Part shown: one piece after another, positions 1-11,679 of the stretch
Position numbering within the stretch: the first letter of the stretch is position 1
Layout: every line of letters starts with the position of its first letter
The notes under the pieces: model-generated
What the model was told of the DNA's origin: nothing
The model's database searches: none
What the model saw: the letters and a program-made list of their open reading frames with translations, nothing else
Program-made: the position numbers and the translations under genes
Source of the DNA: Pohlia nutans
Taxonomy: Eukaryota > Streptophyta > Bryopsida > Bryales > Mniaceae
DNA length: 64,000 nt
Direction: 5' to 3'
Assembly: GCA_022496805.1 (NCBI GenBank)
Contig: CM040091.1
Coordinates: 9,848,336 to 9,912,335 of the forward strand

Positions 1-1296
1 TTGCGAGACGTGGAATCGGACAAATTGCAGATATTTGGGATCATATGAATCACTCCCTCTTGGCATGGGAAGATATCAGCAGAAGATTTCAGCTTTCAGC
101 TGCCGCAAACTGATCGCCGCATCTTCGAACTCATTCATCGGCACTTTCCGGCTCATTGGCAAGCGATCTGCTAGGCAACGCGTACTCAAGCTCTGCCGGC
201 CGATTGGTTGGAAATCTTCGACCATGAGCAGGCCGAGCTCCCTCAACTGGTTTTTCAAACCTCTGAGCAGTTCCGGCCTAACTTGTCCCAAGCAGGAGCC
301 ATCAAGATCCCACTGACCGTCCCAATCTTTAAACTCGGGCATGTATCAAGCATCCTGGTTCCCATGCCTCAACAAGCTCAGAGCCGTCACAGAACACGAG
401 GAATGATACGGCGAATCCGCGTAGTTATGACCAATATCAAGTCTGTTGATCCTAGCAGAATTGTGGAAAAGGGGCTTGCTAAGTATTTGGCTCCTCTTCA
501 CATTCTCTCTTTTGATCCGGGACGTTGGCATTGGCTATGCGGGTCCAGGTTTCATGCCTATACTGCTAAGCTTGGCAGGCGAGCTTACAAACCGCGGCTC
601 AATCTATCCTTTCTAGTACAAGACAAGTGGCGACAAGATTAGCCGCATGAGTACCGTATCAAGTGGGAAGAAGTTTGGCACACGGATAGATCCATGAAGG
701 AAGTTGGATTCTTGTGGAGTATACTCCACAAAGCAGTCGCAGTAAATCTATGGAGACACCAGGGGAACCAACAAACGTCGGTGATATGCCCATGCTGTGA
801 TGATGGAGACCCCAAGTCGATTCAACATTGTTTCTTCACATGCCCGGGAGCCATCCAAGCTTGGGACTATGCCACCTCGATTCTGTATCACGCTGCAGGG
901 CAAGAGCTGACGCCCCATTCTTGGCCTCGGTTTTCTTGGCAGCAGTGTATACTAGGTGTCGACTTGCCTCCCCTTTTCAAGCCTCACCAGCATCAGTGGT
1001 CTCTCATTCGCGGATCAACAATCTGGATCATCTGGATCATGTGAAACGCGAGTGTATTCACTACCAACAGATGGTCACAAGAAGCTCTCGACATTGCCAT
1101 CTGGGACGTCATTCTTGACATTGTTCGCACTGCTTGGTATAAGGTGCAGGAGATTTGGTCCTCTCGACCCGCTGGCCTACGCAAAGCTATGAAGGCGTTC
1201 GAGCAGACGTGGCAATCTAGCCATGTTTTCTTCACGCGTAACGGTGACAACATTCAGTGGAATTTCAATAGACCCGCTAGGGGAGAATTTAGTTAG
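1..1296 (+). pseudogene. Decayed non-LTR retrotransposon (LINE) ORF2, C-terminal part
   Basis: One forward frame (frame 1) can be read from base 1 to the TAG at 1294-1296, broken by stops at 46-48, 172-174, 640-642 and 1042-1044. The part from about 670 to 860 resembles the zinc-binding domain that follows plant LINE reverse transcriptases (zf-RVT): FLWSILHKAV, then CPCC and an H-x4-C group (QHCFFTCPGA). After it comes the usual tail WIIWI(stop)NASVF, in which the TGA probably replaced an Arg codon. A Trp-rich block, WHWLCGSRFHAYTAKLGR (about 530-580), matches the connector before that zinc domain. The reverse transcriptase core is not in the window, so the element continues leftwards or is 5' truncated. 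A TAATAAA motif at about 1394 may mark its 3' end. With four stops this copy cannot encode a functional protein. Reading through one frame is direct; the family assignment is from recognition. Confidence 0.75.
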
Positions 1297-1390
1297 GATA
1301 TGACTCGTGCTCTTCATTCGCCAGCTGGGCTCCTTGGTGCCCTGGCTCGGTTTTCAGTGTGTGCTTTTGTTTCTCGTATTATTTTACATT

Positions 1391-3245
1391 GGTAATAAAG
1401 GTGCCATTTGTCCAAAATAAATAAATTGCGGACAACGCCTGAAAATTTTCATACAATGAGCTATGCATCTGAATTTTTGTACACAATGAACTAACGCCCA
1501 TATATACACAATTGCCAAATTCATTTTAGCAAATCTAAGACTAAACTTTTCATTTTGGGCATTTTCAAAAAGTTTCAAACGTAGGCAACAAGCCAAAAAA
1601 AAAAGTGCAACCAACCGTGAAGCTTATAATCTTACCATTAAAGAACCCTGAACGGTTGAAATTTTTCAGGTTGTAATAAATTCAAGTTGGTTGAAATATC
1701 CTACGGTTGGATCAGTCAAAAAAAAATTAGATTAAAAAAAACTATTTGTCTTTTTCTGAGAAGGGATATTTTGGAGTGTTTGGAGAGAAACATAGTTGTG
1801 GTCTTGTAGGGATTAAATTTTTTGAAGAATAGTAAATAGAATTAGAAAGTATAAGATAGCCCCCACACTTTCGTAATTGGAACCATTTTCATTTGAAATT
1901 AGGAACTAGGTGAAAATCAGCGTGTGAAAAAAAACCAAGTTTGACCATTTTGAGTGGACCTTTAGACATTTAGGCGTTAATATACTTATTGTCATTCTAT
2001 GGATTGAAACAAGAATTCATAAAATTAATTTTCTATTTTTTCCAATTTTAAAATTCAAAATTTTAAAAAGTTAACTTGGAACAACTATTTTTAATCCTCA
2101 AAATCTATAGCAACTAAATATGGTCAATCACACATCTTGATCTAAGGTAGAGGGCTCTAAACCCGCCACAGTTCTAAACCCCTTGCTAAACCCGCACTCT
2201 ACCAAGGACGAACATTTTGAAATTTTGGATGTACCCATGGTGAAGAGCACCACTTTAGAACCCATATCATTTCAACTTTAAAAATTCATAACTAATTTTA
2301 GGAACATCCAATTTTTTGGATTCAAAGTATGTTGGTCTTTGCTTGGATTTGTCTTCCACTGTAAAATCATGCTCAGTTCTCCCTGTGTCCTCATAAATTC
2401 ACAACCTTAAAGTGGCAGGTTTAGAGCCTCCTACCTTAGCTCCCTCAATCTCTTTGTGCAACTATATTAAACCATAAAATTTGCCCAATTTATTGATTTA
2501 ATCATCTTTAAAATGTAGTTTCTCTTGGTTCTTTGATTGACGCTTCAATAGACGTTTCGACAATGTTTCACCACCCAACTTTAGCTAAAAATGATGTGGA
2601 CTTGCTATGATTTGGAAATCTGTTATGGTGATTTGGGAATAATGGCTAGATCTTGAGGTGTTGTAGAGAAGAGCTAAAGAACCTTATGAAAATGTAAGAA
2701 GAATCTAAATAGAAGCCCATTTCAAAACAACAAAAACTTTTATCTTGTAGAGGTGAAACCATCAAAGAACATGGCCATTTTAGGACCTTGATGTTGTCAC
2801 CATATTGTGACCATATTACGCGAATAAGATGAACATTGTGGATAGTACAGTACACTATTTTAAGAGTGAGGTAACACCATTACCATTTGAGTAACAAATA
2901 TTCAAACCATAAAAAGTGCTTCTGATGCAAATAGACCCGGTTCAAATTTCTCACTATTACCAAACCTATTGTCACAGTCTCTATCATGTTCAACATAATC
3001 TCTGAGAGTCATAATCTCAATGCCCCTGTTCAATATTTGAATGCCTTGTAAAGCAACATTGAGATTCTCCAGGCAGCAAAATTGTATGCCTGATTTCAAA
3101 TGAGCCAAAGAAAAAGAATCGCGCTCATCCCCACTACCTATTGATTCCTACAAAGGATCCATACCACCTCAATTCATACAAAACAACTCCCCTGGTGAGA
3201 ATATACCTGTCTCATCCCCCTAAACTAGACCACGGAATTTCAAAC
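1391..3245. other. Intergenic, AT-rich, no gene seen
   Basis: Short open frames here lack recognisable motifs. The right part (about 2900-3245) is downstream of the MOD1 stop codon and should hold its 3' UTR. One dispersed repeat (1808-1950) is listed separately. Confidence 0.5.
1808..1950 (+). repeat. Dispersed repeat, inverted partner at 8795-8930
   Basis: This stretch contains ACCATTTTCATTTGAAATTA followed by GGAACTAGGTGAAA. The reverse complement of the same block is present around 8805-8860, with flanking similarity on both sides (TTTTGAAGAAT.GTAAAT and AGATAGCCC). It looks like two copies of one old element in opposite orientation, flanking the MOD1 gene. Element class unknown. Confidence 0.6.
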
Positions 3246-6200
3246 TCAAGCCACAACCTTCTCAGGAGCTGGGGCCGCTGCCTTGGAAACCGTTGGACTG
3301 TCCACTGCCAACCCCATTGAATGTAGTCCATTGTCCACATAAATCAATGACCCTGTAATAGCACTAGCCAGCGGTGATGCCAAAAATGCAGCTGTGTGTC
3401 CCACGTCATCTGCACATACACAAAAAAAAATGATAAGGCAATCAGAATCAACTTGAAATCAACACAAGGCTTTAGAAGTACAAAACAAAGGCGGTATAAC
3501 CCCAAGGGCTCTGTCCCAATCTTCTAAATATTTGAACAAGTTTTAGAATTTAATTTTTATTATTTATATAATTGTGTAGATAACATATATTATAAGATAA
3601 TATTTGTTTGTATTAAGATAGTACAATACTTGTAAAATTAATCTTTTCTTCACGTAGTTAGCGTTATGTGAAGAAGTATGTTTTGATATTTGAACCATCC
3701 TAAAATGATAAGGGAGTTCAATAAGAAGTGTAAATCGTTAAAATGACAAAGGTGTTCAATAAGAAGTGTAAGTCTTCGGGTAGTGTCTGTCCGAGGGACA
3801 GACACAACAAACAGCAAACATTCAAATTACGACAATCATTTCTACAACATTTTAGAAATGATTGTAAACTTTTCATAAGCTTCTAATAGACTTTTCTTGT
3901 TACAAAAAATAAAATAAAATAACATCTAAATCTCTTAACCCCTAAAGGACCAAGGATTCATGGTTTTAAAATGACAAGTTTAAACGACCATATTGTGAAA
4001 ATTATAATTTGAATGGGACCAAATTTTATATCAATGGAATTAGTGAAGAATATTATATATGTTGAATTAAAAATAAAAATAAAAATAACAAAAAAAAACC
4101 TACATAAAACCTACTCAAAATCACTAAAGAAAACAGGAGCCACCTGGTGGCTTTATGGTCCTTTAGGGGTTAAGACCAAATTTAGTCTTCCTTATTTTAG
4201 GGCACTTCCATGTAATTTTATCGCATCGTTTCTATCATACCATGAAGAATTATGGGGTATCGTAGAAGGCATGATGTCAGGCTTACCCGCTTCCAGCTCC
4301 TTTTGCAAAGGAGCATTGGCAGTGGAGTAGTTGATCATGTCGTCAATAAACCCGATAGCCTTGGCTGCTCTGCTTCTCAAAGGACCTGCAATACAAAGTC
4401 GCACCGAACACATAATTTTAGTTGCAAAACTCCAAACGTAACACCTCAATTATAATGAACAAATCTGGATTCTTTTTTAAATAGTAAGGTTTGCTTGCCA
4501 GAAAACCGTAACTCACCGTAAACAGGAGGTCACATAAAACCCCCATTGGGACTAAAACCAGTTAGCAGGCACTACCTCAAGATTCCCACAGTAAGCGTCT
4601 CAACAATTCCCTACCTGCTGAAATGGTGTTCACCCGAATGCCGTACTTCCGGCCCACCTCAAATGCCAGAACCTGAAGCGAGCCAAAGCAACGAATTAAC
4701 CCCTAATGGACCAAGGATTCATGGTTTTAAAATGGCAAGTTTAAATGATCATATTGTAAAAATTATAATTTGAATGGGACCAAATTTTATATCACTGGAA
4801 TCAGTGATGAATATTACATATGTTAAATCAAAAATAAAAATAAAATTAACAAAAAAGAATCTACATAAAACCTACTCAAAATCACTGAAAAAAACAGGAG
4901 CCACCTGGTGGCCTTATGGTCCTTTAGGGGTTAATCTCAACGTACAAAATCTTACTTTTTAACCAATGCTCGTGAATACAGTCCAAGAATAACATATCAT
5001 AAGAGTGCGTTTCTAAGAAAAGGCAAGACATGATAAACCGGGCTTACACGTGTGTCACTCTCAAGTGCGGCTTTGGCAGAGCTCATCCCACCCCCATATC
5101 TGTCATGATCCCACACAACTTCATCTTTTAGTCATCGTATTCACATGGAGTACTAGAGAGGTCATAAGAAAGATGACTCCCAAGAGGCTACTGTATTCAG
5201 AGACGATTACTTAATCAACTCCCAAAGGAACGGCCATAGCAATACAAGACACTCATATTAATGTAAGTAGTGCTAATCTGAACTCAACCTCAAGTACTGT
5301 GGGGTACACCCTCTTTGAATTAAAAACCCCGAAATTCCAACCTACACGTCACATCATGAAACTAATGGGCGCACAACATACGAGTGAGTCTCTCAGAGTC
5401 TTACCCAGGGATGATCTTCTCAGATGCCAAGTACGTGAGAGAAAGAGAAGAACCACCTGCAACCATCCAATATCATCCAAGCCAAATCAATCGCCATGCT
5501 AGGTCAACCTGCTATCATGTCCACTGCTATATTTTCCCTCTGCATTACTTCAGCACATCATGTTCAGCCACACAACATTCTAGCATGACTGCGGCAAATA
5601 GCCTCAGTCATACATAACAGTCAAAACACCAAGGTCACCCAGGACTCAAGTGGATATGAGTGTCAACTGCCTCACTTGACAGCATTGCACAAATGCCTTG
5701 CGCACTCGATTTGTACCTGGGTTCATCAGGGGAGCAAAGTACTTCAACAGCGAGACGTAGGAGTATGTGGAAGCTGACACTGCTGCCAAGTAACCCTTCC
5801 GTGTCGTCTCCATCAGCGGCTTTGTTACCTGGGGACAGTCGTACACTACAAATTTAGCCCCTCTTCTCCATCCATTTCAGTTATCACACCAGGTCAACAA
5901 CTCTACCAAAAAGTTCAATGGACTTTAAGTTGAGAATTCTGAAGAGGAACAAAACCACGACCACCATTCTCCGTGGTTGGGAGTCCTTACTTCAGGTCCA
6001 TTGGCGAGGGAGTGCACCAGGATGTCGATGCTGCCAAAGTCGGCCTTCACGGCTTCGGCACATTCCTGCACAATGTCAAGCACAACATCGTATCAATCAC
6101 CAGTGTACATGCTGTGACACAAGTTCGTGACACACTTGCAGGGACTGCAGAAACTTTCATAGATACAGAGAAACGTGAATAAGGAACGCCTACAAAGATA

Positions 6201-7470
6201 GAGACACAAGAGGAATGGCTTACAGTTGTTGCATACCAGAGGAAGATCAAAAAGACAAAGAGGGAACGATTATTTTACCTGCACGGTCCATGCGGATGAA
6301 CCAGCATATCTCTTGTTGTTCTTAATCTACACAAAAATCAATCACCCAAGCTCATTAGTGAAACTCACTCAAAAGACGAACGAACCTCCTGCCATAGTGG
6401 ACACGGTAATCGAACGATCAACATTTCAGTCACGTGACCTACATGCTGGAAAATGTGCTAAGCAAGAGTATGCTGTGAAGGGGGTTGGGCAGTAACATGT
6501 AAACAAGGATCGCTCTTCACAAAACCTAAAACTCAAGAGTGCATCCAAGTACCAAGTTCAGCAATTCACAAACACCACGACCAAAAATGCTATCAATGCA
6601 CACTAGAGAGAGAGATCCACTTACATCCTCAGGCACGTCTTCCGGAGTGTCAAAAACAGCATCCAGAGGATACACTTTCGCGATCTCCAGGAGTCTTCCG
6701 TTGGCCAGCCTGCACAAGCAATCCACGTTCACATCATCGAACCATTCATCTGCGGGTTTACAGATATTCCTCCCCTAAAACCCCAAATGCCACCCAAACA
6801 TACAACATCATTCAAGTACAAGCACTCACTGCCGAGACTCGTCGAATTTGCCCCTCCTCAGACTGCTCTCGAAGATGTTCAGGGCCTGCATACACGATCA
6901 AATTCGATGCAATCAATCAAATAGCCCTAAACCCCCAACACGAAACAAGAATCAAATTCAGTGCAAGGTGCGGAGGGTCACGTACAGGCACCCACGTTCC
7001 CACGAGGATTTCAGCTCCCGCAGCTGCCAACGCTTTGGCAATGGCCCACCCGAAACCTTGGTCATCGGCCACGCCGGCGATGAAGGCTCTCTTGCCTACA
7101 CAGCATGGAAATTGACGTCACCTCCAATCCCAAAGACACCAAGAAATGGAACAACAGGGTGATCGTGTTGGCACAGACCTCGAAGATCGATGGGGAGCCC
7201 GGCGGGCACCGAGGCGCCATTGGAAGACGCCATAGCACGCACGCCTGGGTGTGTTGATAGCTTTTTGTTAGTCCGGGGCGTTTCCTGGCGCAGCAGCTGC
7301 GTGGTCGCAGGGGCAATGGCCGCTGCCATGCCCAGTCCCCTCAGTCCTGGAGGCATGTCCGACGCCATTGAGGCGCGGCTGCCCAGTCTTCTGTGCACAT
7401 TGGAACACGAGGTGGCAGGCGACGACACGGCGTTTGCCACTGCCAGAGCGCGCATCGACATGGTGGCCAT
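3246..7470 (-). CDS. MOD1: Plastid enoyl-[acyl-carrier-protein] reductase (NADH), 12 exons, 400 aa
   Basis: Catalyses the last reduction of each plastid fatty acid synthesis cycle (trans-2-enoyl-ACP to acyl-ACP, with NADH). Exons on the minus strand: 7470-7179, 7095-6986, 6885-6830, 6709-6625, 6326-6279, 6065-5991, 5828-5717, 5456-5405, 5099-5048, 4672-4615, 4385-4287, 3409-3246. All have GT/AG borders, phases agree, and the total is 1203 nt. Residues 1 to about 88 are rich in Ser, Ala and Arg and look like a chloroplast transit peptide. The mature part starts near [15 protein letters not shown] (NAD site, residues 91-105). Further family signatures are [49 protein letters not shown] and [13 protein letters not shown]. 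Catalytic Tyr278 and Lys286 lie in YGGGMSSAK, with a second conserved Tyr268. The length is close to the Arabidopsis protein (about 390 aa). The first in-frame ATG is used as start; a downstream Met is possible but would shorten the transit peptide. Introns 9 and 11 each hold a TTAA-type MITE. Confidence 0.96.
3702..3771. repeat. Direct repeat of 32 bp, two copies (MOD1 intron 11)
   Basis: Copies at 3702-3733 and 3740-3771 share AAAATGA.AA followed by GTTCAATAAGAAGTGTAA. A perfect 9-bp stem hairpin, TGTCTGTCC/GGACAGACA, follows at 3784-3804. All lie in the last MOD1 intron. No function is visible. Confidence 0.7.
3935..4173. mobile_element. TTAA-type MITE, family A (239 bp), in MOD1 intron 11
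   Basis: Begins TTAACCCCTAAAGGACCA and ends TGGTCCTTTAGGGGTTAA, so it has 18-bp perfect terminal inverted repeats that include a flanking TTAA on each side. This is the terminal organisation of piggyBac-superfamily elements. It codes for nothing. Same-length copies are at 4696-4934 and 23628-23866; degenerate copies are at 24737 and 34257. Confidence 0.9.
4696..4934. mobile_element. TTAA-type MITE, family A (239 bp), in MOD1 intron 9
   Basis: Near-identical to the copy at 3935-4173, in the same orientation and of the same length, with TTAA at both ends. One TIR base differs (CTAATGGACC). The element ends only 23 bp before the acceptor of MOD1 exon 10, so the branch point of this intron probably lies in or at the edge of the element. 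Confidence 0.9.
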
Positions 7471-7625
7471 TGGAAGAATTCTGATCAATGCAACGCGAAT
7501 GAATGGGCGAGAAATCACAAACTGGGTGGTGAGAAGAATGCTCGAGACTGACGCAGCGAGAGCTTTGGAAGAGAGAAGAAGAACGAGCGGCCTCCGCGAT
7601 GTGCGACGATGAAACCGAGGCCATC

Positions 7626-10600
7626 CTCGATTCTAACTACAGTATAGTGAGGTGTGAACGAGGATATTTGTAAAGTAGATCAATCTACTCCATCACTTTT
7701 TACAATGTTATGGTAGCTTTTTCTAGTGTTGAGGTTGCTTTTATTTCTTCTTTTTTACTTTTCATTGTGTTTTTTTCACATATTTTATGGTGTTACTTCC
7801 TCTTTTCAGGAACATATGAGAATTTCATATGAGAACTCAAAAGATCATACTACTAATAGCATTGTTAAACCCTAGGCTTTGTATCCCTACTAAAGTTTTT
7901 AAGATTATTTTTTATGCTCTTCGATGCTCTTTCCACATCTTAAGTTTGTCATACTTTCTTGATTCCTACTAAATTCCGTCGTATAGCGGCAAGTGTCACC
8001 TTTCACTCTAGTTTCAAGGAAAATTATTATATTGGTAGAAATCAAACCAAGTAGGGAACGTTTGCAAGATTATGGATATTCACACATGCTAGGTGACATG
8101 CACTAAACATTTGTTTAGATAATCTAACATGTTCAATGAGAAGACTCCAAGGTCTTGTACACTGTGAATTCTTTTTCTAATATTCCACTGAAATCATCAT
8201 TAGTGTCATTCCTATTGACGTTACTAAGCTACCATGTTCCAACTGAAAGTTACTAAGTTATTCCGTTTCAATTTACGTTATGGATTTATTCTAATTGCAT
8301 GAGGTAAGACTTGGCTTGTTAGTGGATTAAAAAGAGGATCACCTCGACGATTAATATACAATCAATGGTAAATTTGTTGGAAATTTTGAAGAAAAAGAAG
8401 AAACCACTTTTATTGTTGTATAGTGGATAGTCTATAAACCAACATTTTTTTTTCATGCAAATCTAATTTGGTATAGAATTTGAAACTTTTAATGAATGCC
8501 TTTTAGAGATATTGTTGGCTAAAGAATGTTATAGTTAGGTTAAATTTAATTAAAATCTTTGCTTTCCACTAGACCATTTTTTGGTTTTTTTAATATAGTA
8601 TTCTAGTGAATTTATCTTGTTACCCTTACATTTAGAGCTCATGAGGCTTTCTAAACAAATGTAGCTATTTCAAATGGACTTCTATTTAACCGGAGCATAC
8701 TAAAATCAGAGCTAACATGCGTTTGGAATATTGTATTAAACATGCAACATATTTAACTACTAAATGTGCAAGGAGTCCCATGGGGCATGCTTGGTCGTTT
8801 TTCAGTCAAACGCTGATTTCACCTAGTTCCTAATTTCAAATGAAAATGGTCCCAACTAAAAAAGTGTGGCTTGGGCTATCTTCTAAATTTTAGTTCAATT
8901 TACCATTCTTCAAAATTAATAAAATTGCATTTTTTACAACACTGTAAAGCTCAAAACCGTGAAAGTCCAATATACACTGCAAAAAAAGTTTTTCTTTTGA
9001 ATTTTTTGTTGTTTATCACTACTATTTACATTTTTCTTAAAAATTTCATATTGTTTTAATTATTTTTGTAATTACTATGATTTTCACATGAATAAAATTT
9101 GGAAAATCTTATAAAATTCATTTGAATTTACATAAATATGAAAATAGATCATGATAAATCAATTTAGCGCCCCGCTGTTTAGCCTTGGGATTCAACATCA
9201 CAGGCTTGAATCATTACACGAATTGTAATCTTCTCGGGAATCAAAGCCATCTCTACCTAATGATGGTTTTGCAACTCATTTGAACAAATTGTGGTAAAAA
9301 AACATCAATTCTTAAGAGAAATAGTGTCACTTGTCATTCTCACTTTCATTAAGAATGCCATGTTCTTTTCAAGTAATGAGAGTGACATGAGGTGGCATGC
9401 TATATGTATTATAAAGTTGTTGTATGTCATTGGAACACTACATTCATTTTTTTCTTACGAAGACACTACATCTTCCAAAAATGAAATAGTGTCAAGTGTT
9501 AGAAATAGTGTCTCAGACACTAAATAACCATATTGCCACAAGCTGGTGATAGCTTGTTACTTCGACTATTTTCACTTTCTGGCTTTCAAGTGTAGTGCTA
9601 CAGATTCCTTTTGATCGGAAAAATACTAATACTAATAATAACCCCAACGTTGATGGTTTGGGTTTGAAATTTTCTCAACTAAAAACCCTCTAAGATATTC
9701 TCGTCAACGGAATAAAAATTTGTAATGTCTTCCATGGAGATGACGTCCAAATTGTAAGCTTGGGTGAAGACCAATACCCCCGGGGAAGGTGCCTCAAATG
9801 GACAAATAGAGGGCCATTTCAGGCCCTAACATCCTAAAGGGGTTAACCTATCAACAATTTATCTGTATTCATTGGAGCTGCATATGGAAGCTATGTCGGT
9901 TTTCTTGATGTGCATTTCTGAGTGAAAATCACAATAGATAAGATTTTATGTGTTTCCTTCACTGAGGACATCGGATCAATACCTTGCTAGTTCGTTTTTC
10001 AGCTATGACAGTGGAGATTATGATAGCTCATTTGAACCACCCCAAACAGGAGTTTGGAATGCACTGGCAACGCGCGTGTTAAAAATTGAGAGGCCGGGTT
10101 TCGCATTGGCAGAAAACTGTGCACCAGAGCAATTCGCGTGAGTCTCAGAGCTTATAATCACTATTCAAAGGACGGATCCAACGACAACTAAAAACTAACG
10201 CTATACCATAACACAGTGATATAGATGAGTCACGCAAGTTCCACAAAATGGATTGAATAACAACCATCTTCCAATTGGAAATTGATCTCAGCACAAATTG
10301 GTGCCAGCCATTCCTCAATGTACAACCACTAATCTCAACATGGAGACGAAGTACTCTCAAATATTGGAAGCTGAATCTATTAGCGACTGTCACAAATCTC
10401 TGGAACTATACAACATACTTCAAAATTGACAGAATCCCCAACAAAAGTTATATTACACTCAACAGAAAATCTGACTGCCTCCATTCTGTGCATTTACATG
10501 CCAAAGATTAGAGTCTAGGATACAGTTTGCGGCTCTCAACAAACGCCTGCAAAACTCGTATCAGGATATTTAGTCCAAAATGGGTGAAGTTCGAAAGGAC

Positions 10601-10913
10601 TGGGACCTAAACCATCAATTCAAGTGCACCTCATTAGAGAGAATTATAAGTTACATGAATTCCTTTTTGAATTCATGCATACTATGTGATTCATCACCAT
10701 AACGACTGACAATGTACACCTAACATTGCACATATCTGATTCTTGACTGACATCCTTCCTGCTGCTGCTTTTCATACCTTGAATTGAAACTCTTGAATGT
10801 CGAGGTCAGGAGTGTCGAAAACACTCACTCGGTGCCGCAGAATCCACGGTAACAAATTACAAGATGATTCTCCTGCGGCAACTGAATCAAGGCTTAGCGC
10901 TTAACCCTCTGTT
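7626..10913. other. Intergenic, no gene seen
   Basis: The left edge is upstream of MOD1 and the right edge is downstream of the B3 gene, so about 10145-10913 may include 3' UTR. The rest is AT-rich, with short meaningless open frames. The inverted partner of the 1808 repeat lies at 8795-8930. A lone AAAGGGGTTAA at 9836-9846 resembles a TTAA-element end, but I found no convincing left partner. Confidence 0.5.
8795..8930 (-). repeat. Dispersed repeat, inverted copy of 1808-1950
   Basis: The reverse complement of this block matches 1808-1950 over most of its length, including CACCTAGTTCCTAATTTCAA. It is an old duplicated element of unknown class. Confidence 0.6.
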
Positions 10914-11645
10914 TTAACGCTTCCCCACTTTCTTTTTAGGTTGTGCCTTCGGTGGCTGCTCACTTTCGTCTCTTTCAGCATAGAAGATGTGCACAACGAA
11001 TCTGCGAGGATTCACAAGCTCAAAGATAACACAATCTTGATCTCGGAGGTTATTATCGATAGAAAAGGAACGCCAGCCACCACTCAGTCCGCCCTTGTAG
11101 GCAAGATACACGCACTCCCACTCCATGTCGTTCGCTTCCAGCATCAAACGCTCATCCTCGATAGGCAAGTGCTCCTTACAGAAGGTGCTCGAGAGGCCCA
11201 TCCAAAAGCCACCGGCAGTGTGCGAATGCAGCAAGGGTTTAATGAAGGCGGGATTGCGTAAACCCTTGAACACCTCCTCCGCGGCATCAATGGCCGCCAT
11301 CCGTCGCTTGTCCGAAAGGTACTGCTTTCCGAGTCCATACCTCGTTTCCACCTTCTCGGCCCTCTCCCCTTTGAACACCGGCGCGTCGTTGTAACTCACG
11401 GCCGGCTTCGATGCAACGCGCGACGATCGCCGCGCTTCCAGTCCGAGCTCCTCCAGGGACGGCATCTTCCGCTTCACTGCGGCCTTCTTCGGGGATCCTT
11501 TGATCGTCTTCGCGAGCTCGAACAACCCTAGCTCCCCCATCATCTTCTTGTTCTCCTCCAGCCGCTGCTTCCGCATCTCCTCGTACGACATCCCCTCCAT
11601 CTCTTGATCCTCCCCTGCCTTTGTTGTTACTCCCTCCATCTCCAT
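10914..11645 (-). CDS. B3 DNA-binding domain protein, 243 aa, intronless
   Basis: A putative nuclear transcription factor. The N-terminal half is highly charged: YEEMRKQRLEENKKMMGELG, then a basic stretch KKAAVKRK, then RRSSRVASKPAVSY. This combination is typical of plant B3 proteins of the Arabidopsis At3g19184 / rice Os06g0194400 type. The B3 domain covers about residues 128-225. It runs from NPAFIKPLLHSHTAGGFWMG through FCKEHLP and the loop GLSGGWRSFSIDNNL to DQDCVIFEL and RRFVVHIF. The extreme C-terminus is Lys-rich (PKKKVGKR) and could be a nuclear localisation signal. The first ATG in the frame is at 11645; the open frame extends a few codons further upstream without another ATG. No intron is needed to complete the domain. 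The DNA target and any biological role cannot be read from the sequence. Confidence 0.88.
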   Translation of the reverse strand: MEMEGVTTKAGEDQEMEGMSYEEMRKQRLEENKKMMGELGLFELAKTIKGSPKKAAVKRKMPSLEELGLEARRSSRVASKPAVSYNDAPVFKGERAEKVETRYGLGKQYLSDKRRMAAIDAAEEVFKGLRNPAFIKPLLHSHTAGGFWMGLSSTFCKEHLPIEDERLMLEANDMEWECVYLAYKGGLSGGWRSFSIDNNLRDQDCVIFELVNPRRFVVHIFYAERDESEQPPKAQPKKKVGKR

Positions 11646-11679
11646 TTGATTCCCAGTCACTTGCTCTCCGCTACGCAAA

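Noticed and set aside
7190..7612. Plus-strand 140-codon frame
   Set aside because: It is antisense to MOD1 exon 1 and has no motif; the minus-strand transit peptide and ENR sequence explain the coding composition.
9640..9846. Possible TTAA-type element ending AAAGGGGTTAA
   Set aside because: A right end is present, but the candidate left end (ATAACCCCAACG) does not match it as an inverted repeat.
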